The notes under the pieces: generated by a model | Databases searched by the model: none | What the model was told of the DNA's origin: nothing | Seen by the model: only the letters and a program-made list of their open reading frames with translations | Part shown: one piece after another, positions 8,639 through 17,413 of the stretch | Numbering within the stretch: position 1 is the first letter of the stretch | How the letters are laid out: each line of letters starts with the position of its first letter | Translations under genes and position numbers: made by a program | NCBI RefSeq assembly: GCF_006151805.1 | Contig: NZ_VDDA01000002.1 | Coordinates: forward strand, 310,001 to 374,000 | DNA from: Methylobacterium terricola | Lineage (GTDB): Bacteria; Pseudomonadota; Alphaproteobacteria; Rhizobiales; Beijerinckiaceae | DNA length: 64,000 nucleotides | Direction: 5' to 3'

Positions 8639-9856
8639 TCAAGACTGACGCAACGTCGCGGGCAGTGCAGGAAAATAAGCCTCAAGCACCCGTCCGTAGA
8701 TCGCCGTCAGCCGGTCGAGATCGGCCAGGGCCACCCGCTCGTCGACTTGGTGCATCGTCTGCCCGACGAGGCCGAACTCGATGACCGGGCAGAAATCCTT
8801 GATGAAGCGGGCATCCGAGGTGCCGCCGGTGGTCGAGAGGGCCGGCCGGCGGCCGGTCTCGGCCTCGATCGCGTCCGCCACCTGCTCGACGAAGGCGTCG
8901 GGCGTGGTCAGGAAGGCGACGGAGTTGGTCGGGCGCACGTCGAGGCTGTAGCGCACGCGATTGCCGGCCGCCTCCGCGAGGCGACGCTCGAGCTCCGCCG
9001 CCAGGGTCTCGGGCGTCCAGAGGTCGTTGAAGCGGATGTTGAAGGTGGCGCACGCCTCGGCCGGAATCACGTTGGTCGCCGGGTTGCCGACATCCATGGT
9101 GGTGAATTCGAGGTTCGAGGCGTCGAAATGCGCCGTGCCCCCGTCGAGCGGCGTGGCGAGCAGCCCCTGTGCCAGGCGCAGGAGGCCGGGGATCGGGTTC
9201 TCGGCCCGGTGCGGGTAGGCGACGTGGCCCTGGACCCCGTGCACGGTCAGGGTCGCGGTGAGCGAGCCGCGCCGGCCGATCTTGATCATCTCGCCGAGGG
9301 TGTCGGGGTTGGTCGGCTCGCCGAGCAGGCAATGGCCGAAACGCTCCCCCCGGGCCCGGGCCCAGTCGAGGAGCTTGACGGTGCCGTTCACCGCCGGCCC
9401 CTCCTCGTCTCCGGCGATCAGGAACGCGATCGCGCCGCCGAAATCCGGCCCGCGCCGCTCCAGGAAGGCGAGCACCGCCGCCAGCAGGCAGGCGATGCCG
9501 CCCTTCATGTCGACGGCGCCGCGCCCGAACAGCTCGCCCCCCTCGATCACGGCCCCGAACGGGTCGTGGCGCCAGGCCGCGGCGTCGCCCGGCGGCACCA
9601 CGTCGGTATGGCCGGCGAGCAGCAGGCACGGCCCGTCACCGATGCGGGCGTAGAGGTTCTCGATGTCCGGCGTGCCGGCCTCCGAGAAGACCGGCCGCTC
9701 GACCGTGAAGCCGGCCTGGCTGAGGAGCCCCGCCAGGTAGGCGAGCGCCCCGCCCTCGCTCGGCGTCACGGACGGGCAGCGGATCAGCCCCTGGGCCAGG
9801 GACACGGGTGTCGGGGAATGCGAGTCGGTCACGGGGCAGCCGGCGGTTCGAGGCAT
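8639..9856 (-). CDS. dapE: Succinyl-diaminopimelate desuccinylase
   Basis: A 405-residue M20-family metallohydrolase of lysine and peptidoglycan precursor synthesis, cleaving N-succinyl-L,L-diaminopimelate. Metal and catalytic residues are visible: His83 and Asp85 in [13 protein letters not shown], Asp116 in [10 protein letters not shown], and Glu151-Glu152 in [12 protein letters not shown]. The GTSDARFIK motif and a late His in TMHQVDE are also present. The first ATG is used here. A GTG eight codons further in (9832, giving [12 protein letters not shown]) is an alternative, since neither has a strong Shine-Dalgarno sequence. Confidence 0.94.
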   Translation of the reverse strand: MPRTAGCPVTDSHSPTPVSLAQGLIRCPSVTPSEGGALAYLAGLLSQAGFTVERPVFSEAGTPDIENLYARIGDGPCLLLAGHTDVVPPGDAAAWRHDPFGAVIEGGELFGRGAVDMKGGIACLLAAVLAFLERRGPDFGGAIAFLIAGDEEGPAVNGTVKLLDWARARGERFGHCLLGEPTNPDTLGEMIKIGRRGSLTATLTVHGVQGHVAYPHRAENPIPGLLRLAQGLLATPLDGGTAHFDASNLEFTTMDVGNPATNVIPAEACATFNIRFNDLWTPETLAAELERRLAEAAGNRVRYSLDVRPTNSVAFLTTPDAFVEQVADAIEAETGRRPALSTTGGTSDARFIKDFCPVIEFGLVGQTMHQVDERVALADLDRLTAIYGRVLEAYFPALPATLRQS

Positions 9857-9953
9857 ATCGGTCGTCGCGAGCCGTAGCGCCGAACGGCGCGGATGAGAAC
9901 CGCCGCCGGCGGGGGGCCTTCCCCGGGGCGCGCGTCTCGCTTACCTGTGCCGC

Positions 9954-10733
9954 ATGACCGCGCTCAGCCCCGACGAGATCGAACGCTACGCCCGCCACAT
10001 CGTGCTGCGGGAGGTCGGCGGCCCCGGCCAGGTCCGGCTCAAGGCGGCGCGGGTGCTGGTGATCGGCGCCGGCGGCCTCGGCGCCCCGCTGATCCAGTAC
10101 CTGGCGGCCGCCGGGATCGGCACCATCGGCATCGTCGACGACGACACCGTCTCGCTCTCGAACCTGCAGCGCCAAGTGATCCACGGCACGCCCGACATCG
10201 GCCGCCCGAAGGTCGAGAGCGCGGCGCACGCCGTGGCCCGGCTCAACCCGAACGTTCGGATCGAGGCTCACGCCATCCGGCTGACGCCCGAGAACGCCGA
10301 GGAGCTGATCGCCGCGTACGACCTCGTGGCCGACGGCTCCGACAATTTCGCGACCCGCTACGCCGTCTCGGATGCCTGCTACCGCGCCCGCCGGCCGCTG
10401 GTGACCGCGGCGCTGGGCCAGTTCGACGGCTCGCTCACCACCATCCGCGCCCACGAGACCGGGCCGGGCGGCCGGCCGAACCCGACCTATCGCTGCCTGT
10501 TCCCGAGCCCGCCGCCCGCCGGCTCGGTCCCGACCTGCGCCGAGGCCGGGGTGCTCGGTGCGCTCGCCGGGCTGATGGGCTCGCTGATGGCGCTGGAAGT
10601 CATTCGCGCCGTCGCGGGCTTCGGCGAGCCCCTGGTCGGCCGCCTGCTGATGGTCGATGCCCGCTCGCTGCGCTTCGAGACCCTTTCCTATGCCTGGGAC
10701 CCGGGCAACCTGTTGAGCGGGACGGAGCATTGA
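9954..10733 (+). CDS. moeB: HesA/MoeB/ThiF-family E1-like adenylyltransferase
   Basis: A 259-residue E1-like enzyme expected to adenylate the C-terminal Gly-Gly of a sulfur-carrier protein (MoaD or ThiS). It has the nucleotide-binding GAGGLGAP loop (38-45), DDDTVSLSNLQRQ, a GSDNFATRY segment, and a conserved Cys in PTCAEAGVLGA. The two CxxC zinc pairs of E. coli MoeB are not present: only one Cys (in YRCLFP) remains, and the C-terminal pair is replaced by DPGNLLSG. I recall related alphaproteobacterial MoeB proteins looking similar. It is alone on the plus strand, with no molybdopterin or thiamine genes adjacent. Confidence 0.85.
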   Translation: MTALSPDEIERYARHIVLREVGGPGQVRLKAARVLVIGAGGLGAPLIQYLAAAGIGTIGIVDDDTVSLSNLQRQVIHGTPDIGRPKVESAAHAVARLNPNVRIEAHAIRLTPENAEELIAAYDLVADGSDNFATRYAVSDACYRARRPLVTAALGQFDGSLTTIRAHETGPGGRPNPTYRCLFPSPPPAGSVPTCAEAGVLGALAGLMGSLMALEVIRAVAGFGEPLVGRLLMVDARSLRFETLSYAWDPGNLLSGTEH

Positions 10734-10735
10734 GC

Positions 10736-10877
10736 CCCGCCGACCGGGAGCCTGCGCGGCCGGCCTCGTCGGCCTTGGTGAGCACGCGGCCGATGCTCGC
10801 CGAGACGTCCTGGCTGCCGCGCGCCGCCTGAGCGGCCTGCTCCACCGCGGTCGCCGTGATCGCGCCGCTGATCGCGC
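10736..10877 (-). pseudogene. Remnant of a methyl-accepting chemotaxis protein signalling domain
   Basis: Read on the minus strand, this gap encodes LSAISGAITATAVEQ, then AAQAARGSQDVSASIGRV, then KADEAGRAGSR. That matches the distal part of the chemoreceptor cytoplasmic domain (IxxIAxAVEEQ, AARGTQEVSxNIxxV, ETGxAA) with an internal deletion. There is no start codon of its own, no upstream receptor, and the frame runs into the end of moeB. I read it as a decayed gene end; chance similarity of an Ala-rich frame is the alternative. Confidence 0.5.
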
Positions 10878-11831
10878 TCAGCGCCCGGGTGGCAGCGGCG
10901 GCAGGGCGGGCAAGCCCTGCTCAACCTTGTCGAGGCAGCACTTCTTGAACTTCTTGCCGCTGCCGCAGGGGCACGGATCGTTGCGGCCGACGTCGCGGTA
11001 GGGATTGCGCTCGGGGATCGGCAGGCCGTCCTCGTCGAGGGCGGGCAGGTGGTCGTAGGCGCCCTCGCGGGTATGCACCAGCGCGGCGACCGGGTCGTCG
11101 ATGTAGTCGATGTTGAGATTGGCGAACCGCGCACGGCTCTTCGGCCGCAGGCGCGCCTCCTGCATCGTGTCCTGCACGGTCTCCCAGTCGACGAAGATGC
11201 CGGTATTGCGGCCGTCCTTGCGCGCGGCCTTGAGGCGCGGGACGAGGTCGTCGAAGCCGAGCAGCGCGACGGCGTCCTCCCAGCCCTGCCAGGCCTCGAC
11301 GTCAGGATCGCCCAGGCGCTCGGCGTCGAAGCGGATCAGGAAGGGCCGCACGGTCTCGCGGTCGATGTCGCCGTCGGCGGTCAGCAGCGCGAGGGCGTGG
11401 AACAGCTCCATCCGGGTGAGGCCGTCCGGGACCTCGCCGGCGATGGCGGCGAGCAGGCGGTCGACGTCGCCGTCGAAGGTGCTGGCGATGATGCCCGACA
11501 GAGTGACCTGGTAATCCTCGCCGAGCGCCGACGCGACCACCTCGTCGCCGCGGCGCAGCAGGTGCATCAGCGGATCGTAGATCCGGCCCTCGCGGGTCGC
11601 CGCCAGGGCGTGCAGGCCCCAGAACAGCAGGTTCGAGTCGGGCGCGCTCAGCGGCTCCGTGCCCTCCTCGAGGTCGGCACCGGCGGCGCGGTGGAGAAGG
11701 ACGAGCACCGGTCCGGCGATCGCCTCCGGATCCGCCACAGCCCGCCGCAGGGCGTCCTCCGGCAGGTGGGTCGCCGCCGCGAGCGCCTGGACCAGGCCGA
11801 AATCGGTCTTGTCGGTGTCCGTGTCCGTCAT
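10878..11831 (-). CDS. DUF1186 protein with C-terminal SEC-C zinc motif
   Basis: A 317-residue protein. The N-terminal 230 residues are helical and repeat-like, resembling DUF1186. The last 40 residues carry the SEC-C metal-binding motif (DPCPCGSGKKFKKCC), as found at the C-terminus of SecA and in many otherwise unrelated proteins. The family's role is unknown; SEC-C often mediates ribosome or SecB-type contacts, but that is not shown here. A GGGAGG Shine-Dalgarno sequence six bases upstream supports the ATG at 11831. It follows pheT by 58 bases on the same strand and may be read through from it. Confidence 0.85.
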   Translation of the reverse strand: MTDTDTDKTDFGLVQALAAATHLPEDALRRAVADPEAIAGPVLVLLHRAAGADLEEGTEPLSAPDSNLLFWGLHALAATREGRIYDPLMHLLRRGDEVVASALGEDYQVTLSGIIASTFDGDVDRLLAAIAGEVPDGLTRMELFHALALLTADGDIDRETVRPFLIRFDAERLGDPDVEAWQGWEDAVALLGFDDLVPRLKAARKDGRNTGIFVDWETVQDTMQEARLRPKSRARFANLNIDYIDDPVAALVHTREGAYDHLPALDEDGLPIPERNPYRDVGRNDPCPCGSGKKFKKCCLDKVEQGLPALPPLPPGR

Positions 11832-11889
11832 GCCCGCCTCCCGGCCTCATCTCCGGCGGCGCCCGTCGCGCCGCCGGTTCCCGTCCCGA

Positions 11890-14313
11890 TCAGCCCCGCA
11901 GGGTCGCGCCGGTCTTGCGCGTCACCTCGGCGACGATCTTCTGGCTCACCGCCTCGATCTCGGCGTCGGTGAGCGTCCGGTCGGTCGGCTGCAGCCGCAC
12001 CGCCACCGCGACGGACTTCTGGTCCTCGCCGATGCCGGCACCCTCGTAGACGTCGAACACCTCGATGCCGGTGACGAGGTTGCGCTCGGCACCTTGCGCC
12101 GCCTTCAGGATGTCGCCGGCGGCGACGCTGCGGGCGACCACGAAGGCGAAGTCGCGGGTGAGCGGCTGGAAGTCGGGCAGGTTCGCTGCCGGCTTCATCT
12201 TGGTCGGCCGGTGCTTCGGCAGCGGCAGGGCGTCGAGGGTGATCTCGCAGACCACCACCGGGCCCTTGATGTCGAGGGCCTTGAGCACCCGTGGGTGCAG
12301 CTCGCCGAAGAACCCGATCGGGTTGCGCGGGCCGAATTGCAGCGTGCCGGAGCGGCCGGGATGCAGCCAGTCCGGCCCGCCGGCCACGACCTGGAGGCCG
12401 CCGGTCGGCACGCCGAGGGCGGTGAGCAGCGCGAGGGCGTCGGCCTTGGCCTCGAAGGCGTCGACGGGCCGCGCCGCGCCGTCCCAGTGCCGGCCGGCGC
12501 CGCCATGGCGGGCCGAGCCGCGGCGGAGCGCCGTCGCCTTGGTGGTCTGGCCCTCGGGCTGGTCGGAGGCGAAGCACTGCCCGACCTCGAACAGCGCGAC
12601 GTCGCCGTAGCCGCGGTCGGCGTTGCGTTGCGCGGCGCGGGCGAGGCCCGGCACCAGGCTCGGGCGCATGTCCGAGAGGTCGGCGGCGATCGGGTTGGCG
12701 AGCGCCAGCTCCGGCTTGCCGCCGCCGAACAGGGTCGCGTCGGCCTGCGCGATGAACGACCAGGTCACCGCCTCGACGAGGCCGCGCGCCGCGAATTCGC
12801 GCTTGGCCTGCCGTGTGCGCTTCTGCATCACGGTCAGCACCGGGCGGATGACGGTCGCCTCGATCCGCGGCAGGGGCTTCGGCTCGATCCGGTCGAGGCC
12901 GGCGATGCGCACGATCTCCTCGACGAGGTCGGCCTTGCCCTCGATGTCGGGGCGCCAGGACGGGGACAGAACCTTGGCCCGGTCGCCCGAGCCGGCGACG
13001 TGGAAGCCGAGCGATTCCAGCGTCACCTTCATCTCGGGCCGCGGCAGGTCGAGGCCCGACAGCCGGCGCACCTCGGTCCACGGGAAGTCGATGATGCGCT
13101 CGGTGTCCGGCACCTCGCCCGACACGGTGGCCTGGCTCGGCGTCCCGCCGCAGAGATCGAGGACGAGCTTCGTCGCGAGGTCGAGGCCCGGCAGGGCGAA
13201 GGCCGGGTCGACGCCGCGCTCGAACCGGTAGCGGGCATCGGTGACGATGCCGAGGCGGCGGCCGGTGCGGGCGATGGTGAGCGGGTCCCACAGGGCCGAT
13301 TCGATCAGCACGTCGGTCGTGCCCTCGTCGCAGCCCGAATGCTCCCCGCCCATGATGCCGGCGATCGACTCGACGCCGGTCTCGTCGGCGATGACGATGG
13401 CGCCGTCGTCGAGCCGGTAGGTCCGCCCGTCGAGGGCCAGCACCTCCTCGCCGTCGCGGGCGCGGCGCACGGTGAGGTTCCCCTTCACCTTGGCGGCGTC
13501 GAAGACGTGCAGCGGCCGGCCGCGGTCGAAGGTGACGTAGTTGGTGATGTCGACGAGCGCATTGATCGGCCGCAGGCCGATCGCGGTCAGGCGCCGGCGC
13601 ATCCACTCGGGCGACGGCCCGTTCCTGACGCCGCGCACCAGCCGCAAGGAGAAGAGCGGGCAGAGATGCGCGTCCTCCGGCGCGAAGTCGCGGGTGACGG
13701 CGACCGGGCAGGCCCCCTCCCCGCGCACCGGGGTCAGCTGCTCGCGCTTCAGGGTGCCGATGCCGGCCGCCGCCAGGTCGCGGGCGATGCCGTGGATGCC
13801 GGTGCAGTCGGGCCGGTTCGGCGTCAGGTTGATCTCGATCACCGGGTCGTCGAGGCCGGCAAACGCCGCGTAGGGCTGGCCCACCGGCGCATCGGTCGAC
13901 AGGTCGAGGATGCCGTCATGGTCGTCCGACAGGCCGAGCTCGGAGCCCGAGCACAGCATGCCGCGGCTCTCGACGCCGCGGATCACGCCGACCGACAGGG
14001 TGATGTTCTTGCCCGGCACGTAGGTGCCGGGAGGCGCGAACACGGTCGTCATGCCGGCCCGCGCATTCGGCGCGCCGCAGACCACCTGGACGGGGGCGCC
14101 CTCGCCGGTATCGACGGTACAGACCCGCAGGCGGTCGGCATTCGGGTGCTGCTCGGCGGTGAGCACCGCGGCGATGCGGTAGGCCGCGAGCGCCGCCGCC
14201 TTGTCCTCGACGCGCTCGACCTCGAGGCCGATGCGGGTCAGCGTCTCGACGATCACGTCGAGGGAGGCGTCGGTGTCGAGGTGGTCCTTGAGCCAGGAGA
14301 GGGTGAATTTCAT
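11890..14313 (-). CDS. pheT: Phenylalanyl-tRNA synthetase beta subunit
   Basis: An 807-residue beta subunit of the alpha2-beta2 phenylalanyl-tRNA synthetase. It starts [17 protein letters not shown], the standard opening. The EMAP-like tRNA-binding domain follows (about 40-150, with [10 protein letters not shown] and [12 protein letters not shown]), then the B3/B4 editing region, B5, and a C-terminal FDX-ACB anticodon-binding domain (from about 715, [14 protein letters not shown]). Length is normal. In most bacteria pheT directly follows pheS; here two other genes lie between them. Confidence 0.97.
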   Translation of the reverse strand: MKFTLSWLKDHLDTDASLDVIVETLTRIGLEVERVEDKAAALAAYRIAAVLTAEQHPNADRLRVCTVDTGEGAPVQVVCGAPNARAGMTTVFAPPGTYVPGKNITLSVGVIRGVESRGMLCSGSELGLSDDHDGILDLSTDAPVGQPYAAFAGLDDPVIEINLTPNRPDCTGIHGIARDLAAAGIGTLKREQLTPVRGEGACPVAVTRDFAPEDAHLCPLFSLRLVRGVRNGPSPEWMRRRLTAIGLRPINALVDITNYVTFDRGRPLHVFDAAKVKGNLTVRRARDGEEVLALDGRTYRLDDGAIVIADETGVESIAGIMGGEHSGCDEGTTDVLIESALWDPLTIARTGRRLGIVTDARYRFERGVDPAFALPGLDLATKLVLDLCGGTPSQATVSGEVPDTERIIDFPWTEVRRLSGLDLPRPEMKVTLESLGFHVAGSGDRAKVLSPSWRPDIEGKADLVEEIVRIAGLDRIEPKPLPRIEATVIRPVLTVMQKRTRQAKREFAARGLVEAVTWSFIAQADATLFGGGKPELALANPIAADLSDMRPSLVPGLARAAQRNADRGYGDVALFEVGQCFASDQPEGQTTKATALRRGSARHGGAGRHWDGAARPVDAFEAKADALALLTALGVPTGGLQVVAGGPDWLHPGRSGTLQFGPRNPIGFFGELHPRVLKALDIKGPVVVCEITLDALPLPKHRPTKMKPAANLPDFQPLTRDFAFVVARSVAAGDILKAAQGAERNLVTGIEVFDVYEGAGIGEDQKSVAVAVRLQPTDRTLTDAEIEAVSQKIVAEVTRKTGATLRG

Positions 14314-14330
14314 GGGCTAAACCTCTCGGC

Positions 14331-14816
14331 TCAGGCGAGCCGGGTCTTCGTGATGAGAAGGACGGCCAGGCGGCGGCACTGGTCGTCGTCGAGGGTTTCG
14401 AGGTCGGCGACGGCCTGCCTGGCGCGGGCCACGACGTTGCGGGTCACGTCGCGATGGAGGATCAGGCTGGGCGGGCTGTAATCCGCCTGATGCCGGCGAT
14501 CCTGGAGGTAGGCGAAGGCTGCGCTGATCTCGACGACCGTCGGTCCGAGTTCGGCCGCCTCCCGCGCGGCCAGGCGTCTTCGGATCTGGCCGTGATCGAG
14601 GAGCCGATAGATCGGCTCGGTCAGTGCGGGGTCTCGCCGCCAGAGGCCGAGCGCGCGCGTGCTCACGAAGCACAGCCCGTGAAACACCGCGTAGTAGGCG
14701 CTGCTGACGGCGCGCCGCATCGCTGCCTTCTGCAGGTTGCGTCGCCCACCCTGCTCGGCGAGCAGGTCGGCGACCACGAGGAGGTCGTAGACGAGAGCGT
14801 TACCGAGGCGCGGCAT
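14331..14816 (-). CDS. HEPN-like domain protein inserted between pheS and pheT
   Basis: A 161-residue, largely helical protein. It contains RRAVSSAYYAVFHGLCF (34-50), which resembles the central helix of HEPN-domain proteins (AYYAxFH signature; COG1895/UPF0332-like), a superfamily with RNase toxins and nucleotidyltransferase partners. The strict RxxxxH catalytic motif is not seen: the nearest Arg35 is 11 residues before His46. Ribonuclease activity is therefore not assured. The start overlaps the stop of the upstream gene by one base (TGATG), so the two are translationally coupled. It ends 17 bases before the pheT start. Toxin-like, regulatory or nucleic-acid-binding roles are all open. Confidence 0.7.
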   Translation of the reverse strand: MPRLGNALVYDLLVVADLLAEQGGRRNLQKAAMRRAVSSAYYAVFHGLCFVSTRALGLWRRDPALTEPIYRLLDHGQIRRRLAAREAAELGPTVVEISAAFAYLQDRRHQADYSPPSLILHRDVTRNVVARARQAVADLETLDDDQCRRLAVLLITKTRLA

Positions 14817-15136
14817 CACGCATCCTCTTCCACGTCCCAATCCTCGTCGCCCAAGGCTTCGTCGCAAAAGGCCTCGTCGTCGGGGTAGTCGAAATCGAGA
14901 TAGGGGAAGCGCTCCTCCCCCTTCTCGCGCAAGGCGAGCCAGAGCGCCGCGTTGGCGGCGTTGGATTCCTTGCCTCCGGTCACGCCCGCGCCGGGCTTCA
15001 TATGGGCGACGACGAACAGCGACGGCTCGTCGGACTGGTTGTAGCCCGGGCGCACCTCGACCCGCGCGTAGCCGGACGCGGTGAGATACCGGGTCAGGAT
15101 CTCGTCGGCGATCGTCGTGATCTCGTCCACGGTCAT
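14816..15136 (-). CDS. Small acidic protein of unknown function, partner of the HEPN-like gene
   Basis: A 106-residue protein that I do not recognise. An N-terminal helix (VDEITTIADEILTRYL) is followed by predicted strands (ARVEVRPG, LFVVAHMKP), a Gly-rich turn, a helix (AANAALWLALREKG) and a strongly acidic tail rich in Asp and Glu from about residue 82. It follows pheS by 23 bases and overlaps the next gene by one base. The coupling and acidic character would fit an antitoxin or inhibitor of the HEPN-like protein. That is inference from context only. Confidence 0.65.
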   Translation of the reverse strand: MTVDEITTIADEILTRYLTASGYARVEVRPGYNQSDEPSLFVVAHMKPGAGVTGGKESNAANAALWLALREKGEERFPYLDFDYPDDEAFCDEALGDEDWDVEEDA

Positions 15137-15159
15137 GGTGCGCCTCGCGCAAGCGTCTC

Positions 15160-16242
15160 TCAGGCGGTCAGGCCGCCGACCAGGCTCGGGATGTCGAGGG
15201 GCCGGAAGCCGTAATGCTCCAGCCACCGGACATCCGCCTCGAAGAACGGGCGCAGGTCCGGCATGCCGTATTTGAGCATCGCGATCCGGTCGATGCCCAT
15301 GCCCCAGGCGAAGCCCTGCACGGTGTCCGGATCGAGGCCGCAATTGCGCAGCACGTTCGGGTGGACCATGCCGCAGCCGAGGATCTCGAGCCAGTCGTCG
15401 CCCTCGCCGAAGCGGATCTCGCCGCCTTTCCGAGAGCACTGGATGTCGACCTCGGCCGAGGGCTCGGTGAAGGGGAAGAACGATGGCCGGAAGCGCATCT
15501 TCACGCTGTCGACCTCGAAGAACGCCTTGCAGAACTCCTCCAGGATCCACTTCAGGTGCGAGATGTTCGCCTGGCGGTCGATCACCAGGCCCTCGACCTG
15601 GTGGAACATCGGGGTGTGGGTCTGGTCGGAATCGTGCCGGTAGGTGCGGCCGGGGCAGATCACCCGGATCGGCGGCTGCACGTTGCGCATGGTGCGGACC
15701 TGCACCGGCGAGGTGTGGGTGCGCAGGAGCTTGCGCTTCCCGTCCCGGTCGGGCCGCAGGAAGAAGGTGTCGTGCATCTCCCGGGCCGGATGGCCCTCGG
15801 GGAAGTTGAGCGCGGTGAAGTTCAGGTCGTCGGTCTCGACGTCCGGGCCTTCCGCGATCGAGAAGCCCATGTCGCCGAAGATCGCCGTGATCTCGTCCAT
15901 CACCTGGGTGATCGGGTGGATGCGCCCGCGCGTCTCCGGTCCCTCGCGCACCGGCAGCGTCACGTCGATGCGCTCGGCGGCCAGGCGTGCGGTCAGCGCC
16001 GCCTCGGCCAGGGTCTCGCGCCGCGACTGGATCGCGCCCTGGACCCGGTCGCGCAGGCCGTTGATCAGCGGGCCCTGCTCCTTGCGCGCCTCAGGCGACA
16101 GGCCGCCCAGCGTCTTCAGCAGCTCGGAGACGGCGCCCTTCTTGCCGAGGGCGGCGACGCGCACGCCTTCGAGCGAGGCCTCGTCGGCGGCGCCTGAGAC
16201 CTGGGCGAGGAGATCGGTTTCGAGGCTGGTGAGATCGGTCAT
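15160..16242 (-). CDS. pheS: Phenylalanyl-tRNA synthetase alpha subunit
   Basis: A 360-residue catalytic subunit. The N-terminal coiled-coil arm is followed by the class II synthetase core: motif 2 region [12 protein letters not shown] and [21 protein letters not shown], and motif 3 [17 protein letters not shown] near the C-terminus. I used the ATG at 16242 ([17 protein letters not shown]); the open frame extends 57 residues further upstream through non-coding sequence that includes the rplT terminator. It is preceded on the same strand by rpmI-rplT and followed by the small acidic and HEPN-like pair before pheT. Confidence 0.96.
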   Translation of the reverse strand: MTDLTSLETDLLAQVSGAADEASLEGVRVAALGKKGAVSELLKTLGGLSPEARKEQGPLINGLRDRVQGAIQSRRETLAEAALTARLAAERIDVTLPVREGPETRGRIHPITQVMDEITAIFGDMGFSIAEGPDVETDDLNFTALNFPEGHPAREMHDTFFLRPDRDGKRKLLRTHTSPVQVRTMRNVQPPIRVICPGRTYRHDSDQTHTPMFHQVEGLVIDRQANISHLKWILEEFCKAFFEVDSVKMRFRPSFFPFTEPSAEVDIQCSRKGGEIRFGEGDDWLEILGCGMVHPNVLRNCGLDPDTVQGFAWGMGIDRIAMLKYGMPDLRPFFEADVRWLEHYGFRPLDIPSLVGGLTA

Positions 16243-16331
16243 GGTCTGCTCAATCGGGGCTTTGAGGCGATGCCCTGCAACGTGCCGCCCCGCCCCGTCA
16301 ACCCGCAGGGCGGGATACGGTCCCCGCAACG

Positions 16332-16357
16332 CAAAACGGCCCGCGAGGGCGGGCCGT
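16332..16357 (-). terminator. Intrinsic terminator after rplT
   Basis: A perfect 9-bp stem (ACGGCCCGC at 16336-16344 and GCGGGCCGT at 16349-16357) with a four-base loop is followed on the minus strand by TTTTG. It lies between rplT and pheS, so it should separate rpmI-rplT transcription from pheS, at least partly. Confidence 0.85.
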
Positions 16358-16417
16358 GCTGTCCGGTCGTCGAGGGGACCAGAAGGCCCGCGCAGCCGCG
16401 GGCCGTGGTTCAAGGCG

Positions 16418-16795
16418 TTAGGCCGCCTTCACCAGCTCGGCCGGCAGGGCCGACTTGGCCTTCTCGACCACGGCGACGAAGGCCGCCGGCTCGTGGATGG
16501 CGAGCTCCGAGAGCGCCTTGCGGTCGACCTGCACGCCGGACTTGGCCAGGCCGTCGATGAAGCGCGAATAGGTCAAGCCGTGCGGACGGACCGCCGCGTT
16601 GATGCGCTGGATCCAAAGGGCGCGGAAGTTGCGCTTCTTGTTCTTACGATCGCGGTAGGCATATTGCATGCCCTTCTCGACCGCCTGCTTGGCGATCCGG
16701 ATCGTGTTCTTGCGCCGGCCGTAATAGCCCTTGGCGGCCTTGAAAACCTTCTTGTGCTTGGCGTGGCTGGTCACGCCGCGCTTGACGCGGGCCAT
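16418..16795 (-). CDS. rplT: 50S ribosomal protein L20
   Basis: A 125-residue L20, essential for early 50S assembly on 23S rRNA. The start [19 protein letters not shown] and the body ([22 protein letters not shown]) match the family throughout. In several bacteria L20 represses the rpmI-rplT message by binding its leader; no such leader structure was worked out here. It follows rpmI by 65 bases. Confidence 0.98.
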   Translation of the reverse strand: MARVKRGVTSHAKHKKVFKAAKGYYGRRKNTIRIAKQAVEKGMQYAYRDRKNKKRNFRALWIQRINAAVRPHGLTYSRFIDGLAKSGVQVDRKALSELAIHEPAAFVAVVEKAKSALPAELVKAA

Positions 16796-16860
16796 GGTGA
16801 TCTCCTGGGGGTTCTACGAAACAGATTCGGGATGAAGCGTCTTCTTGTCGAAGCCGGTTC

Positions 16861-17064
16861 TTAGCGGGCGTTCGGCAGGAAGTACTTCTTCACGTTGGCG
16901 GCGTCGCCCTCGAACAGGGTGGTCGTGCCGCGCAGGTTGCGGATCTGCTTCGTGGTCCGCTTGATCATGCCGTGGCGCTTGCCGGCCTGGGCGTACATGA
17001 CCTTGCCGGTCCCGGTGATCTTGAAGCGCTTCTTGGCGCCCGACTTGGTCTTCAGCTTGGGCAT
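16861..17064 (-). CDS. rpmI: 50S ribosomal protein L35
   Basis: A 67-residue L35 starting [20 protein letters not shown], with the conserved KRHGMIKRT and NLRGTTTL segments. A strong AGGAGA Shine-Dalgarno sequence lies just upstream of the ATG on the minus strand. The longer open frame upstream has no family similarity and was trimmed. In many bacteria infC directly precedes rpmI; here infC lies 4.4 kb away on the same strand, with two opposite-strand genes between. Confidence 0.97.
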
Positions 17065-17413
17065 TTTGCTCTCCTGACGCGAACTCCACCAGGGTTCCGC
17101 CACGGGCGGGCCCCGACGATCGCGACCGATCGATGGTGTGGAGCGACACGAACCGCCACGGCAGCCCTGACGGCCGGGCGGTTCGGTGAGGCGCGCGCTA
17201 TAGCAGGGAGCGGCGCGTCGCGCAATCGCCGCATCGGCCGAGGCCCTTGTCCTGTGTGTGGCGGGAACAGATGCGGTTTCGCCGTAGCGTTGTGCGCTGC
17301 ACCGGAACCATAAGCTCGGGTGCGCGGTTTCGTTCATGTCCCGCTCAGGCCCCATCCTGCTTAAGTCCCCCCAACGTGACCCGCCATCGTTGGGCGTCTC
17401 AGGAGAATCCGTC
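17065..17413. other. 349-base divergent intergenic region between rpmI and a glycosyltransferase
   Basis: This holds the promoter and leader of rpmI-rplT on one strand and the promoter of the glycosyltransferase on the other. No open frame of recognisable character was seen. Two GGAAC motifs (17264-17268 and 17304-17308) occur on the plus strand. The second is annotated separately as a candidate stress promoter. Confidence 0.6.
17304..17329 (+). promoter_or_regulatory. Candidate EcfG-type general stress promoter
   Basis: GGAAC at 17304-17308 is followed after 17 bases by GGTT at 17326-17329. The alphaproteobacterial EcfG consensus is GGAAC, 16-17 bases, then CGTT, so there is one mismatch in the -10 element. 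The predicted transcript would start near 17336 and give a leader of about 80 bases before the GTG start at 17414. Confidence 0.4.

Noticed and set aside
11659..14481. A 940-codon plus-strand open frame opposite pheT
   Set aside because: It is the complement of pheT, with a composition typical of antisense frames in high-GC DNA. No motif was seen.
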